From DXYV01 sp045543215 (GTDB lineage: Bacteria; Bacillota; Clostridia; Oscillospirales; Oscillospiraceae): DNA of 7,828 nucleotides. A program made the position numbers and the translations under genes. The stretch spans positions 1 to 7,828 of the forward strand of contig JAZQMD010000059.1 of NCBI GenBank assembly GCA_045543215.1, in the 5' to 3' direction. This document shows, in pieces, positions 1 to 7,011 of the stretch (its first letter is position 1; every line of letters starts with the position of its first letter). Below the pieces are notes generated by a model. That model was not told where the DNA came from. It searched no databases and saw nothing but the letters and a program-made list of their open reading frames with translations.

Positions 1-689
1 TCCAGGGGAGTAACTCCCCCCCGTACCAGGGCATCAATTTCAAGGTCTGAAAAACGGGTAGTCAGTCCACTCAAGCCTTTCAACTTCGCACCTCCGAGTG
101 GAACGGCCGGGTCACCTTCCCCAGCGATAGCTCCGGCCACAGCCGCAGCGCACCGGGCGCAGCCCAAATTTGTACCGCTTGTCCCAATCGCCGCAGGCCC
201 AACCAGTACCACCCGCTCGCTGTTCAGGTTCCCCGCCCGTTGACACAGCTGCGTAACTGTCTCACTGGCGCCTCCCGGGATCACAGCAATGCGCTCAAGC
301 CGCGCCTGACTGGCGCTCTCCACCTCCGTTTTAAGTTTCTGCTGTACCGTCAGCTCCGTACTGTCGCATACTACAAGGGACACCCCCTCCAAAGCACAGG
401 CTGTGGCAATCGCCGTATTGTATTGATCATCCTCAGTCACGGGCACGCCGTATACCGCCGCCGCCCCATTGAGAAGAAGCAGCCTGACCAACTCGGCCAT
501 TTCCGTTCCTTCCCCCAGACTCTCAGCCGCCTGTGCATAGGTGTACCAGGGATAGGCCGTCCCACCGTTGCCCTTGCCTCCCTTTGCTATCAAGGCCACA
601 GACTTCACACCGCTGCCCCGTACCAAGCCGGAAGAGTCGTAAACCGAATATACCCCTGGCCGCTCATGGGTCGTTACCATCACGCTCAT
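1..689 (-). CDS. Contractile tail sheath protein, N-terminal part (runs off left edge)
   Basis: This is the outer sheath subunit of a contractile (myovirus-type) tail; sheath subunits stack around the tail tube and contract to drive it through the cell envelope. The window holds 229 codons from an ATG at 689 with no stop, so the C-terminal part is missing. The N-terminus (residues 8-17, HERPGVYSVY) is the usual 'PGVY' opening of sheath proteins. It is followed by a glycine/alanine-rich alpha/beta region with 'LLLNGAAAVYGVPV' near residues 71-84 and 'RIAVIPGG' near 133-140, which resembles the known sheath domain pattern. The start overlaps the stop of the upstream gene as ATGA (686-689) and has an AAAGGA ribosome site 8-9 bases before it. 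The assignment comes from motif recall and from its position just after the neck genes. It is the main evidence that this phage has a contractile tail. Confidence 0.85.
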   Translation of the reverse strand, partial: MSVMVTTHERPGVYSVYDSSGLVRGSGVKSVALIAKGGKGNGGTAYPWYTYAQAAESLGEGTEMAELVRLLLLNGAAAVYGVPVTEDDQYNTAIATACALEGVSLVVCDSTELTVQQKLKTEVESASQARLERIAVIPGGASETVTQLCQRAGNLNSERVVLVGPAAIGTSGTNLGCARCAAAVAGAIAGEGDPAVPLGGAKLKGLSGLTTRFSDLEIDALVRGGVTPL

Positions 690-1183
690 TGTCTTGTTCC
701 TTTCACAGTAAAGTCGGTAAACAAGCCGCTTTCATCGGCAGCTGCTTGTAGGAAAATGATTCCCACCGCCTTGGCTGGACAGTGGAAAATACCCTCCTCC
801 TGATTCCATGTGGTTTCCCCACAAGAGACCTCCCGTATCCGTAGCCCTTGGGGGCCATCTAGAATAAGGGCCTGCGCCACATGAGAGAACAGGGCCGCGC
901 AGGCGTTCTCTCCGCCGCTTCTAGGCGCCCAAATATCAATGCCGAAGGTTATATCAGCCTTTCTACCGTATAGCTCCCGCCACAGCCCTGTTTTCTCGTT
1001 GAGCTGCTCGCCCAGATAATCCTGAAAACCCGCCGGTCCTCCCTCGCATCCCCGTAAGGACACTACGATCACCGCCTGTTCCAATCGTGTCCGCTTTTCT
1101 TTTTCCCAGGCAGTCATAGCCGAGATTCCGCTTTGTTTTAAATAGGTAACCAGCTCCTGACGCAGCTTTTCCAGCCCGTTCAC
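686..1183 (-). CDS. Neck / tail-terminator-like phage protein (165 aa)
   Basis: This is probably the protein that caps the tail or joins it to the head, assigned mainly from position between the head-closure-like gene and the sheath gene. The start is GTG (1181-1183), with a strong AAGGAGG ribosome site 7 bases upstream, and it overlaps the stop of the preceding gene as GTGA. The N-terminus is a charged amphipathic helix (LEKLRQELVTYLKQ). A beta-rich body follows with 'ADITFGIDIWAP' near residues 95-106 and a cysteine-containing segment (REVSCGETTWN). No membrane segment or signal peptide is visible. The family is not one I can name with certainty. A minor tail or tail-completion protein would fit equally well. 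That it is a real phage gene is well supported by coupling, ribosome site and synteny. Confidence 0.7.
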   Translation of the reverse strand: MNGLEKLRQELVTYLKQSGISAMTAWEKEKRTRLEQAVIVVSLRGCEGGPAGFQDYLGEQLNEKTGLWRELYGRKADITFGIDIWAPRSGGENACAALFSHVAQALILDGPQGLRIREVSCGETTWNQEEGIFHCPAKAVGIIFLQAAADESGLFTDFTVKGTRQ

Positions 1184-1512
1184 AGTGGTGCCTCCTTATC
1201 TCTGGGAATCAACGTGGCCCAGCGGAATAAAATCTCACTGCCGAAGTATACCGGCTGGGCCGTCAGGATGTCATAGTTAGTTCCCTCGCAGGAGAGGTAA
1301 GCTTCCTCCCCAACCTGATCCACCGCTACGCCGGGTTCACCCAGGTAGAGAAAACGCCCCTGGCCTCTGCGTCCCAGTGGGGTTGGAATCATTCGATCTT
1401 CCTTATCCCTCATGGACTGGAGGAAGGCCCGCCCCAATGTCTCCACACCATTTTCCCATAAGCAGACATCCCGTCCATAGCGACGCACAAGCTTAGAGAA
1501 ATCCTTAGTCAT
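1180..1512 (-). CDS. Head-closure-like / minor head-tail joining protein (110 aa)
   Basis: This is a small soluble protein in the slot normally occupied by the head-closure (stopper) protein, which sits under the adaptor ring and seals the filled capsid. I chose the ATG at 1510-1512, giving a protein that begins MTKDFSKLVRRYG. It overlaps the upstream stop as ATGA (1509-1512). The same frame stays open upstream to about 1647, but that extension lies wholly inside the adaptor gene and is a basic, low-complexity shadow. The body contains 'RFLYLGEPG', a segment around 'LSCEGTNYDIL', and a C-terminal beta-rich stretch (AQPVYFGSEILFRWATLIP), resembling the small beta-barrel of closure proteins. 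The stop overlaps the next start as GTGA. Function is inferred from gene order and general fold impression. Confidence 0.65.
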   Translation of the reverse strand: MTKDFSKLVRRYGRDVCLWENGVETLGRAFLQSMRDKEDRMIPTPLGRRGQGRFLYLGEPGVAVDQVGEEAYLSCEGTNYDILTAQPVYFGSEILFRWATLIPRDKEAPL

Positions 1513-1868
1513 CCCTTCACCCCCAAAAAGGTAAAGCCGCTGTCCTTCATGTAAGGGGCCATGAGCCTCTCTGCCTGAGCGCGGTAGACTTCCGGCCGAT
1601 TTCCTGCATCCCGGCTTTTTTGTACGCTCACATCCCCTGCCGACCAAGAGATAATATCCTCATCCTCCCTGCTGATGCAAAGGCCTGCCAATGCAATCCA
1701 CGCTGCCGCAATGATAAAGGCCGCCTTGCAGGTTTCCACCGTCACACCCTGCCGCAATTTGGCAATCAATTCGTCATGGGCCGCCTGGCACAGGTGCAGG
1801 AGGGTATCCGACTCTCCCTCCTGCACCTGACCAATGGTGGCGGCAAAATCAAATATCTCCTGAACCAT
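1509..1868 (-). CDS. Head-tail adaptor (gp6-like connector, 119 aa)
   Basis: This is probably the adaptor ring protein that docks under the portal after DNA packaging and gives the neck its attachment site. The length of 119 residues and the mostly helical character fit the gp6/DNA-packaging connector group. Visible features are a helical N-terminal half (HLCQAAHDELIAKLRQGV), an alanine-rich hydrophobic helix (KAAFIIAAAWIALAGLC, residues about 48-64), then the loop 'SWSAGDVSVQK' and a C-terminal helix with 'ERLMAPYM'. The 'W.AGDVSV' loop recalls adaptor proteins of Firmicutes phages. The ATG (1866-1868) lies one base after the capsid stop, so translation is probably coupled. The hydrophobic helix is short and interrupted and is better read as a buried helix than a membrane span. 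Confidence 0.7.
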   Translation of the reverse strand: MVQEIFDFAATIGQVQEGESDTLLHLCQAAHDELIAKLRQGVTVETCKAAFIIAAAWIALAGLCISREDEDIISWSAGDVSVQKSRDAGNRPEVYRAQAERLMAPYMKDSGFTFLGVKG

Positions 1869-1869
1869 C

Positions 1870-2883
1870 TCAGGCTATAGACAAAACACGGCTTGCCTGT
1901 GGAAAGATCTTGGCATAGCCTGAGATGGTTGTGATGGCTGCCCGCTCCAGCTGGCGGTCAATAAGCTTATCATACTCCACCATAACATCCCCAGCCTTCA
2001 CCAGCTCCAAAGCATAGTTCTTATCAAGTCCAATGATGGTTCCAGCAGGCATAGCGGAGGTACGTAGAGCTTTTGCTCCCATAGGGGTAATGAGTCGGCC
2101 GGTGCCATGGAAGTCAAGCCCTGCATTGGAGTCCTGCATCTGGCTCATCTTCAGCAGCGTAAGCATGGCATCTCCGCTCACCAGCAGGGTATTGAGTTGA
2201 TAGGGATCAAAGGCGTTCCAGAATGTCAGCAGGTCGTCATAAGTAAAAGTACCTTTCTGGGCTACACTGACGGTCTGAGCCGGATTACTGTTCCCATCCC
2301 CGTTGATAATCACATGAATGGCATCCTCCAGATGCATCCGTCCAATCTGATTACCAATCTGGCGTAGGGTAACGGAAAACAGGTCCAGCTTTTGGAATCG
2401 GATAGCCTCGTAAGATGCCACCAGCATCCGTCCTCTTTTGTGAAGCTGCACCAAGCAATCCTGGGTCTTGACAGTAGTTTTGGGAATAGCAGCTCCCTCA
2501 GCCACCTGGCTCAATACCTTTTCCTCCTCTGGTGCAGAGACGATGGACCGGTAGTCCATTCCCTGAATCAGGGTCTCAGTGGCAGTAATTTCGGGGAGGA
2601 TGTTGGCCTCCTCCATCCCCACCTTCACCGCCCGAGCGATATATTCAGGGAAGAGGACCGCCGATTGAGTAGAGGAAAAGAATTTTTCCACCAGATCGCT
2701 GCCTGCCCCCTTCACCTTAATATCAAATCGCTTAAGCTGACGCTGGAATGCATCCAACCCCTCCAAAGGCGTACCTTTGTAGTTCTCACTGGGATCGCAA
2801 GCCTCCAGCGTCTGAGTAAAGGAGCGTCCCGCCTCGTTATACATGCCTTTTTCCAGTTTTACTGTTTCAAAATGATAAGCCAT
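1870..2883 (-). CDS. Major capsid protein, HK97 fold (337 aa)
   Basis: This is the main shell protein of the icosahedral head. It starts at ATG 2881-2883 with a strong GGGAGG ribosome site 8 bases upstream, as expected for the most abundant virion protein. Features include an N-terminal region (residues 1-60), then 'DLVEKFFSSTQSAVLFPEYI' (63-82), which is typical of phage coat proteins of this group. A long middle domain contains 'IHVIINGDGN' (189-198), matching the common 'INGDG' turn of HK97-fold capsids. Near the C-terminus 'IIGLDKNYALE' (283-293) resembles the late beta-strand region of the fold. The upstream protease makes proteolytic maturation likely, but I cannot place a cleavage site; no separate long scaffold-like N-arm is obvious, and the scaffold seems to be carried by the protease gene. 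No frame disruption is visible. Confidence 0.9.
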   Translation of the reverse strand: MAYHFETVKLEKGMYNEAGRSFTQTLEACDPSENYKGTPLEGLDAFQRQLKRFDIKVKGAGSDLVEKFFSSTQSAVLFPEYIARAVKVGMEEANILPEITATETLIQGMDYRSIVSAPEEEKVLSQVAEGAAIPKTTVKTQDCLVQLHKRGRMLVASYEAIRFQKLDLFSVTLRQIGNQIGRMHLEDAIHVIINGDGNSNPAQTVSVAQKGTFTYDDLLTFWNAFDPYQLNTLLVSGDAMLTLLKMSQMQDSNAGLDFHGTGRLITPMGAKALRTSAMPAGTIIGLDKNYALELVKAGDVMVEYDKLIDRQLERAAITTISGYAKIFPQASRVLSIA

Positions 2884-2897
2884 GTTATCTTCCTCCC

Positions 2898-3254
2898 TCA
2901 GAGTTTAATCACAGCAGTCTTTGCACCCTTATCTACGGATACCACCAAGCAGGACCTGCCACCTGCCTCAACAACCTGTACACCACCCTTGCCGTCACCA
3001 GCCAGCAAAGACCAGCCTACAGTTGGTTCGGTGGTGCCGCTATAACAAATCTGCGCAAGACCTCCGATCTGTATACCCACGTAGCCGTTTATGTCTGAGG
3101 AAACGGCAACCCCACAAACCAGGGCACCGACTGCGCCCAGGCCCACCGTTCCATTAGCGGTGATTGTCACCGCATCCCCTGTAGCTAGCGTAGCGGAATC
3201 CTGGACTTTGAAGGTGGCTACTACTGCGCCGATACCCTCAAACGAAATACTCAT
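2898..3254 (-). CDS. Capsid decoration (cement) protein-like, 118 aa
   Basis: This is a small protein directly before the major capsid gene, the usual place for head decoration or cement proteins that bind the outer capsid surface and stabilise it. The sequence is rich in glycine, valine and alanine with short alternating strands ('GDAVTITANGTVGLG', 'GYVGIQIGGLAQICYSG', 'SCLVVSVDKGAKTAVIKL'), consistent with an all-beta barrel. It has no signal peptide or membrane helix. The ATG at 3252-3254 has an AAAGGAG ribosome site 9 bases upstream. Its stop is 14 bases before the capsid ATG, and the capsid ribosome site sits in that gap. Function rests on composition and gene order; a minor head protein is the alternative. 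Confidence 0.7.
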   Translation of the reverse strand: MSISFEGIGAVVATFKVQDSATLATGDAVTITANGTVGLGAVGALVCGVAVSSDINGYVGIQIGGLAQICYSGTTEPTVGWSLLAGDGKGGVQVVEAGGRSCLVVSVDKGAKTAVIKL

Positions 3255-3319
3255 ACGCCTTTTCTCCTTTCCAAAAATTTAACTTTCCTGTTTCCCATCC
3301 CATCCCCCCTCCCCACTGC

Positions 3320-4204
3320 TTAAATTAAAAATGGGTTGTCATCTTCCGGTGACGCAGCAGCATGGGAGTAGGTTAGCTGAGGAGTAGGCCGGAATCGATT
3401 TTTTACTTTTTCCTCAAAGGCCTTTTTCAGGGCCAGTAGCTCTTCCTCGTTGAGCTTCTCGGTTACTGGACGCAGTACGGTCGCATCCGGCCCGTCTCCG
3501 GTAAGCCCCCCCAGCCTGGCCACCTCCTTTCGTAACGCCTCCAGATAACGCCTTCCCATAGCAGCCTCGGCCTTGAGTGTCTCCAATTCATCTGCTCCAT
3601 CTACAAAAGATTTCATTACCCCCGCCTTTTTCTGAGCTGGCACCGCTACAAAGGACCACTCATAGGCATCGGTTGCGTCCAACAGCTCAGTGCAGCATAT
3701 CTTTCCGTCATACATCTGCCCGGGCAAATGGCCGCATGCTCCCGGCTTTGCACCACAGATGGAACACACCTTCCTGCTCACCGCACAGCCCACAGAGACC
3801 TCCTTTTTAATTCCCCCCTCAATCTCATCGATCAAGTCGCTGTTACCCTCTGTACGTAGCATATAGGCCCAGCCTTTGAGATAGCAGTAAGCCTCTCCCG
3901 TTCTGGTAAGAAGTCCCTCCTCCTGCACCAATTCTGTGCGATAAATGCGTGCTGCCTGGTCTTTGGCCGACCATTGATGGTCAAACACTCCGCTTTTCCC
4001 TACGAACAGTTTGGCCATCTGCTTTAAAGTCTCGGTAGGGAACCGTTCCCCATCTCTGTCAATCTCATTGTCGCACAGACGTACGCCAAATACATATATT
4101 TTGTCAGGATCTAGTTCCTTTCTAGTCCATTGATTAATGAGGGCAAGTTCCTGTGCATCTATATCTCTCCCTGACTCTGCCCCTGTCTGCTTTGTCACTC
4201 TCAT
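3320..4204 (-). CDS. HK97-type prohead protease with fused scaffold-like C-terminus (294 aa)
   Basis: This is probably the head maturation protease that builds and then trims the procapsid. The N-terminal ~195 residues resemble the S78/U35-type protease. His76 in 'GVFDHQW' and Ser137 in 'KKEVSVGC' are the likely catalytic pair, and 'DATDAYEWSFVAVPAQ' (176-191) matches the conserved segment that follows in this family. Between the serine and that segment lies a cysteine-rich insert with Cys147, Cys150, Cys157, His159 and Cys170-171, a possible metal site. Residues about 200-294 are charged and helical (LETLKAEAAMGRRYLEAL, EELLALKKAFEEKVK) and look like a built-in scaffold domain, which explains why no separate scaffold gene lies before the capsid gene. 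The start overlaps the portal stop as ATGA (4201-4204). Catalytic residues are assigned by motif only. Confidence 0.85.
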   Translation of the reverse strand: MRVTKQTGAESGRDIDAQELALINQWTRKELDPDKIYVFGVRLCDNEIDRDGERFPTETLKQMAKLFVGKSGVFDHQWSAKDQAARIYRTELVQEEGLLTRTGEAYCYLKGWAYMLRTEGNSDLIDEIEGGIKKEVSVGCAVSRKVCSICGAKPGACGHLPGQMYDGKICCTELLDATDAYEWSFVAVPAQKKAGVMKSFVDGADELETLKAEAAMGRRYLEALRKEVARLGGLTGDGPDATVLRPVTEKLNEEELLALKKAFEEKVKNRFRPTPQLTYSHAAASPEDDNPFLI

Positions 4205-5367
4205 AGCCCTGCTCCTCTCGTTTGTTCTCTGTAAAGGTTTTCTAATTCAATGCTTCTGGCCTGCTGTCTGTATAGCTCAGCATGCGCCTCCTCCACCAAG
4301 TCTTGCAAATTAATGTCTGCCCACTCTATCCTCACAAGGGAACCAAAGCCGTGCATGCGCAGCCAAGTCTCGCATATCTGCTCTACCACCGGCTCAAGGG
4401 ATCGTCGAATGGCGGTAACCTCACTGGTCATCATATCTGCCTGTTGGGCACTCATCCGCTCAGTGGAGGACCAGGATAGCCCCAGCAAAAAGGGTGGAAT
4501 CCCAGTTTTCGCAACCATTTGCTCCAAAATCTGTCGCACCGGGGTCTCGCTGTCCAGAATCTGATTGTCCGCCCCAATCACCTTGATCTCCACGTCCCCC
4601 GATGCAACAAAATCCCGCACACTGCCGTTGCGTCCTTCCTGCATAGCCTGGCTCCACTGGTCAGCTACGGCCTGTACCCGTTCTTGGGCATTTCCAGTTC
4701 CGTCATTTTTGCAAACTACTGCAAAACGCACATTGCCCGTACGCTCCCAGTTCATTCCCATAGAGTGAAAGATTTGGAGTAAAACTTTGGTTAGAAATGG
4801 CATAGATCTCAATAAAGATGTTCCATATGGAGCATCAACCTCAGGCATAAAGGGGGTAAAGAGGAGGAGATTTTGCCTGGGAAGTTTCTCCACCCTTCCA
4901 TCCTCCCTTCTGGCGCAAAGGGTAAAATCTAAAGGATGCTCACCCTCTTTAATCTCCAGATTGGCTGGATTTCCACACAATACAGCGGCTATATCTTCCC
5001 CATCCCTGGTAGGCACAATCTCCCCAATCCCCTGTCCACAGGTAATCATAGAGTCCAGATAGCAGTCTAAAAAAGACTGAATTCCCCGTTGTCCCCGTCC
5101 AGTGGGCACCGTTTGCAAAAAGCGGTCCAACCCCTTCTGAGCATGATGGTCTGCGCAAATAGCCTCCATACCACCACATAGTCGTATGAGCTTCAAAATG
5201 GCAGCATCCACAATGGGTACAGCCTCCCGGATTGCGCGGTAGAGGGCGATTTCCCCGTGGTGCAAGGGTACATATCCGTCTAAAATACCAAATGGATGGT
5301 GCTGTCCGTTTCGTACCTGCACCTGGGTACCGCCGATTTCTGTCTGCTTTTTCTTAAATAGCTTCAT
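4201..5367 (-). CDS. Phage portal protein (388 aa)
   Basis: This forms the dodecameric ring at one capsid vertex through which the terminase pumps DNA and to which the neck attaches. The start ATG (5365-5367) has an AGGAGG site 5 bases upstream. Supporting segments are a basic N-terminus (MKLFKKKQ), 'REAVPIVDAAILKLIRL' (47-63), 'APYGTSLLRSMPFL' (179-192), and 'VAKTGIPPFLLGLSWSS' (285-301). The last is the classic portal segment before the long helix that contains 'ERMSAQQADMMTSEVTAIRR'. The C-terminal region (350-388) is helical and charged. The length is within the usual range, on the short side, for portals of Firmicutes phages. It lies between terminase and protease in standard head-module order and its stop overlaps the protease start. 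No truncation is seen. Confidence 0.9.
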   Translation of the reverse strand: MKLFKKKQTEIGGTQVQVRNGQHHPFGILDGYVPLHHGEIALYRAIREAVPIVDAAILKLIRLCGGMEAICADHHAQKGLDRFLQTVPTGRGQRGIQSFLDCYLDSMITCGQGIGEIVPTRDGEDIAAVLCGNPANLEIKEGEHPLDFTLCARREDGRVEKLPRQNLLLFTPFMPEVDAPYGTSLLRSMPFLTKVLLQIFHSMGMNWERTGNVRFAVVCKNDGTGNAQERVQAVADQWSQAMQEGRNGSVRDFVASGDVEIKVIGADNQILDSETPVRQILEQMVAKTGIPPFLLGLSWSSTERMSAQQADMMTSEVTAIRRSLEPVVEQICETWLRMHGFGSLVRIEWADINLQDLVEEAHAELYRQQARSIELENLYREQTRGAGL

Positions 5368-5465
5368 AGCATCCTCCTGGTTGCCTTCAACGTTCCGCTT
5401 ATCCTCTTATAACGGACCCGAAAGCGTTTGTATTCCAACGGTTGTTTTCCCACAGGTGACTTCAA
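5364..5465 (-). CDS. Possible small basic ORF between terL and portal (33 aa, unproven)
   Basis: The 94-base gap between terL and the portal gene is open in one frame across its whole length. Read from a TTG that overlaps the terL stop (TTGA, 5462-5465), it encodes 33 residues. A GTG at 5451-5453 would give 29. The stop overlaps the portal ATG as ATGA. The product is very basic: 11 of 33 residues are Lys or Arg and only one is acidic, with a core like YKRFRVRYKRISG. It could be a small nucleic-acid-binding protein or a coupling leader peptide. No good ribosome site precedes either start, and a stretch this short is often open by chance. I do not recognise a family. Confidence 0.25.
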   Translation of the reverse strand: MKSPVGKQPLEYKRFRVRYKRISGTLKATRRML

Positions 5466-6709
5466 AGAGACCTGCGCTCCACACACATCGCAGCTGTTGG
5501 CAACCGCTCATCAAGGGACATAGCAAAGTAGCGCATCTCATCCATAGCGTGGTCATTTTCTTTGAGCACTTTGTCCTCCCCCAGCCCTCCGTCCCATCTG
5601 TATAGCGCCAACTCCCGTAGGGCGGCATCACAGCCTTTGCAAATAACCAGCCTCCCACTTTTCAACATCTGTGCAGTTACGCGGATCCCGGTTACCACCC
5701 TGTTATCGGCTTTCTGGACAGGTAACCCTTCCCTGCGAAGGGCCTCCAGAAAGCTGGCCGCAGACGGGTCCACTATTACCCGCTCCAGCCGGTGTCCTCC
5801 GGCCAAGCGTAATAAATCCTCCACATACTCCCCATCCGTTTTCTGCCTTCCCTCAGCCTTGGAGTCGTAATAATATTCCGCCATGCGGTACCATGTCTCG
5901 CCCAACTTTCCCCAAAGACCGAAAGAGGTGGGATTCACCGTTCCGTAATCGCACGATATCCTCCATTGCTGAAAGGGCCCCTCAGGAGCCTCCCGCACCA
6001 TATCCTCCTGAAAGAAGTCGTATACCAGTCCCTCCGCCGCCGTCCACTCCCCGAGAATGAACCTGCGATAGAAAGCTCCCTGAAACATTCGTCCATATCG
6101 GCGTCTGGTTTGCTCATCCAAACTGGGATTGTCCTCCATGGAAAAGTGGAGGTAGAGCATATTTTTTTCTTCCACCTTACGCACCCATTCCCGGTAGAGC
6201 CAATGTCCTGGCCCCTCTGGATTGCAGTTAAACCATAGCTTTGCTCCCTCCACAGAGCATCGGGCACAGGCCTGCTCAACGAAGGATCGGGGCATGAGGG
6301 CCGCCTCATCCAGGAGTACTCCCGCCAGAGTAACACCTTGAATAAGGCTGGCACTCCCCTCATTTCGCCCACTGTAAAGAAAGAAGGTATTCTCTCGTCC
6401 GCCGAAGCGAACGCTCAGCTGCTGCTTCATCCTCTGGCGTGTGATAATAAACCCCATTTTCTCCAATGCGGGTAGGGTCTGGGACAATAGATTGCGTTCG
6501 ACCGCGGCCTGGGTGGTTCCACACAGGCCAAATTGAGCACCGTTAAAACCTGCCATAGCCCAACAGAAAAAAGAAATTCCCATGCACACCGTTTTGCCGC
6601 TACGCACCGCCCCGTCGCAGATAATACCGTCTTTGTCACGATCTGCAGATCCTCTGCACCACCAGCTCAGCGTCCGCCTCTGCTTTTTAGAAAACGGATA
6701 AAACCTCAC
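5462..6709 (-). CDS. Terminase large subunit (packaging ATPase and nuclease, 415 aa)
   Basis: This is the motor that cuts concatemeric phage DNA and drives it into the procapsid through the portal. The N-terminal ATPase shows a Walker A motif GAVRSGKT (33-40) and a Walker B motif VLLDEA (131-136) with Glu135 as the likely catalytic base. It also has 'FNCNPEGPGHW' (160-170), typical of the PBSX/SPP1-like large terminases. The C-terminal RNase H-like nuclease begins at 'ISCDYGTVNPTSFGLWG' with Asp254, continues with 'VIVDPSAASFLEAL' with Asp314, and ends with 'NDHAMDEMRY', where Asp386 or Asp390 is the third metal ligand. The start is GTG (6707-6709), overlapping the terS stop as GTGA. All expected motifs are present and the length is normal, so the enzyme looks intact. 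Confidence 0.93.
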   Translation of the reverse strand: MRFYPFSKKQRRTLSWWCRGSADRDKDGIICDGAVRSGKTVCMGISFFCWAMAGFNGAQFGLCGTTQAAVERNLLSQTLPALEKMGFIITRQRMKQQLSVRFGGRENTFFLYSGRNEGSASLIQGVTLAGVLLDEAALMPRSFVEQACARCSVEGAKLWFNCNPEGPGHWLYREWVRKVEEKNMLYLHFSMEDNPSLDEQTRRRYGRMFQGAFYRRFILGEWTAAEGLVYDFFQEDMVREAPEGPFQQWRISCDYGTVNPTSFGLWGKLGETWYRMAEYYYDSKAEGRQKTDGEYVEDLLRLAGGHRLERVIVDPSAASFLEALRREGLPVQKADNRVVTGIRVTAQMLKSGRLVICKGCDAALRELALYRWDGGLGEDKVLKENDHAMDEMRYFAMSLDERLPTAAMCVERRSL

Positions 6710-7008
6710 ACTTCATCGCCGCCCACAGCCCCATTGAGAGCCTGGAAGAATTCTGCGGCTGCCTGGTTGTCCTCCTGCTCCATCAGTTCCCGCATCATTT
6801 CCAGTACTTTGATCTGATCCACAAACCTGGCCTCAAAGCTTTTGTCCGTCTTCTTCAGCTCCACCAGTCCGCTCAGATCCAGCTCGTCCACCCTCTGTGC
6901 GCTCTCCTGATCCAAAAAGGCTAACTTTACTGCATCGTTGGCCTTTCTGTCAGCCAGCTTGCGCAGCCGGGCCATCATCTCCTCCCGCTGCTCTTGCGTT
7001 TTGGCCAC
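6706..7008 (-). CDS. Small terminase-like protein (short form, 100 aa)
   Basis: This is a helical, charged protein in the terS slot directly before terL and overlapping it by four bases. The small subunit normally recognises phage DNA and loads the large subunit. I chose GTG (7006-7008) because the AGGAGG site at 7016-7021 is then 7 bases away. A TTG one codon earlier (7009-7011) would be only 4 bases away and add one residue. The segments 'RKANDAVKLAFLD' (about 21-33), 'ELDLSGLVELKKTD' and 'FEARFVDQIKVLEMMRELME' resemble proteins I have seen encoded before terL in Clostridia prophages. No helix-turn-helix is evident at the N-terminus, and at 100 residues it is shorter than typical small terminases of about 140-280. 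It may be a divergent or DNA-binding-domain-less form, or a partner of TerL with another role. Confidence 0.6.
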   Translation of the reverse strand: MAKTQEQREEMMARLRKLADRKANDAVKLAFLDQESAQRVDELDLSGLVELKKTDKSFEARFVDQIKVLEMMRELMEQEDNQAAAEFFQALNGAVGGDEV

Positions 7009-7011
7009 CAA

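Noticed and set aside
240..803. Plus-strand open frame of 187 codons opposite the sheath and terminator genes
   Set aside because: It is antisense to two well-supported genes, begins on a plain TTG without a convincing ribosome site, and its composition (many Arg, His, Pro) is that of a reverse-complement shadow.
1513..1647. Upstream extension of the head-closure-like gene to a start near 1647
   Set aside because: The extra 45 residues lie entirely inside the adaptor gene in another frame, are basic and low in complexity, and the internal ATG at 1510-1512 makes a standard ATGA overlap.
2392..3045. Plus-strand open frame of 217 codons opposite the capsid and decoration genes
   Set aside because: It is antisense to the major capsid gene, has no recognisable motif, and runs across the junction of two real genes.
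1..7008. Tailocin (headless contractile tail bacteriocin)
   Set aside because: Tailocins lack capsid and packaging genes; here terminase, portal, protease and capsid genes are all present and apparently intact.
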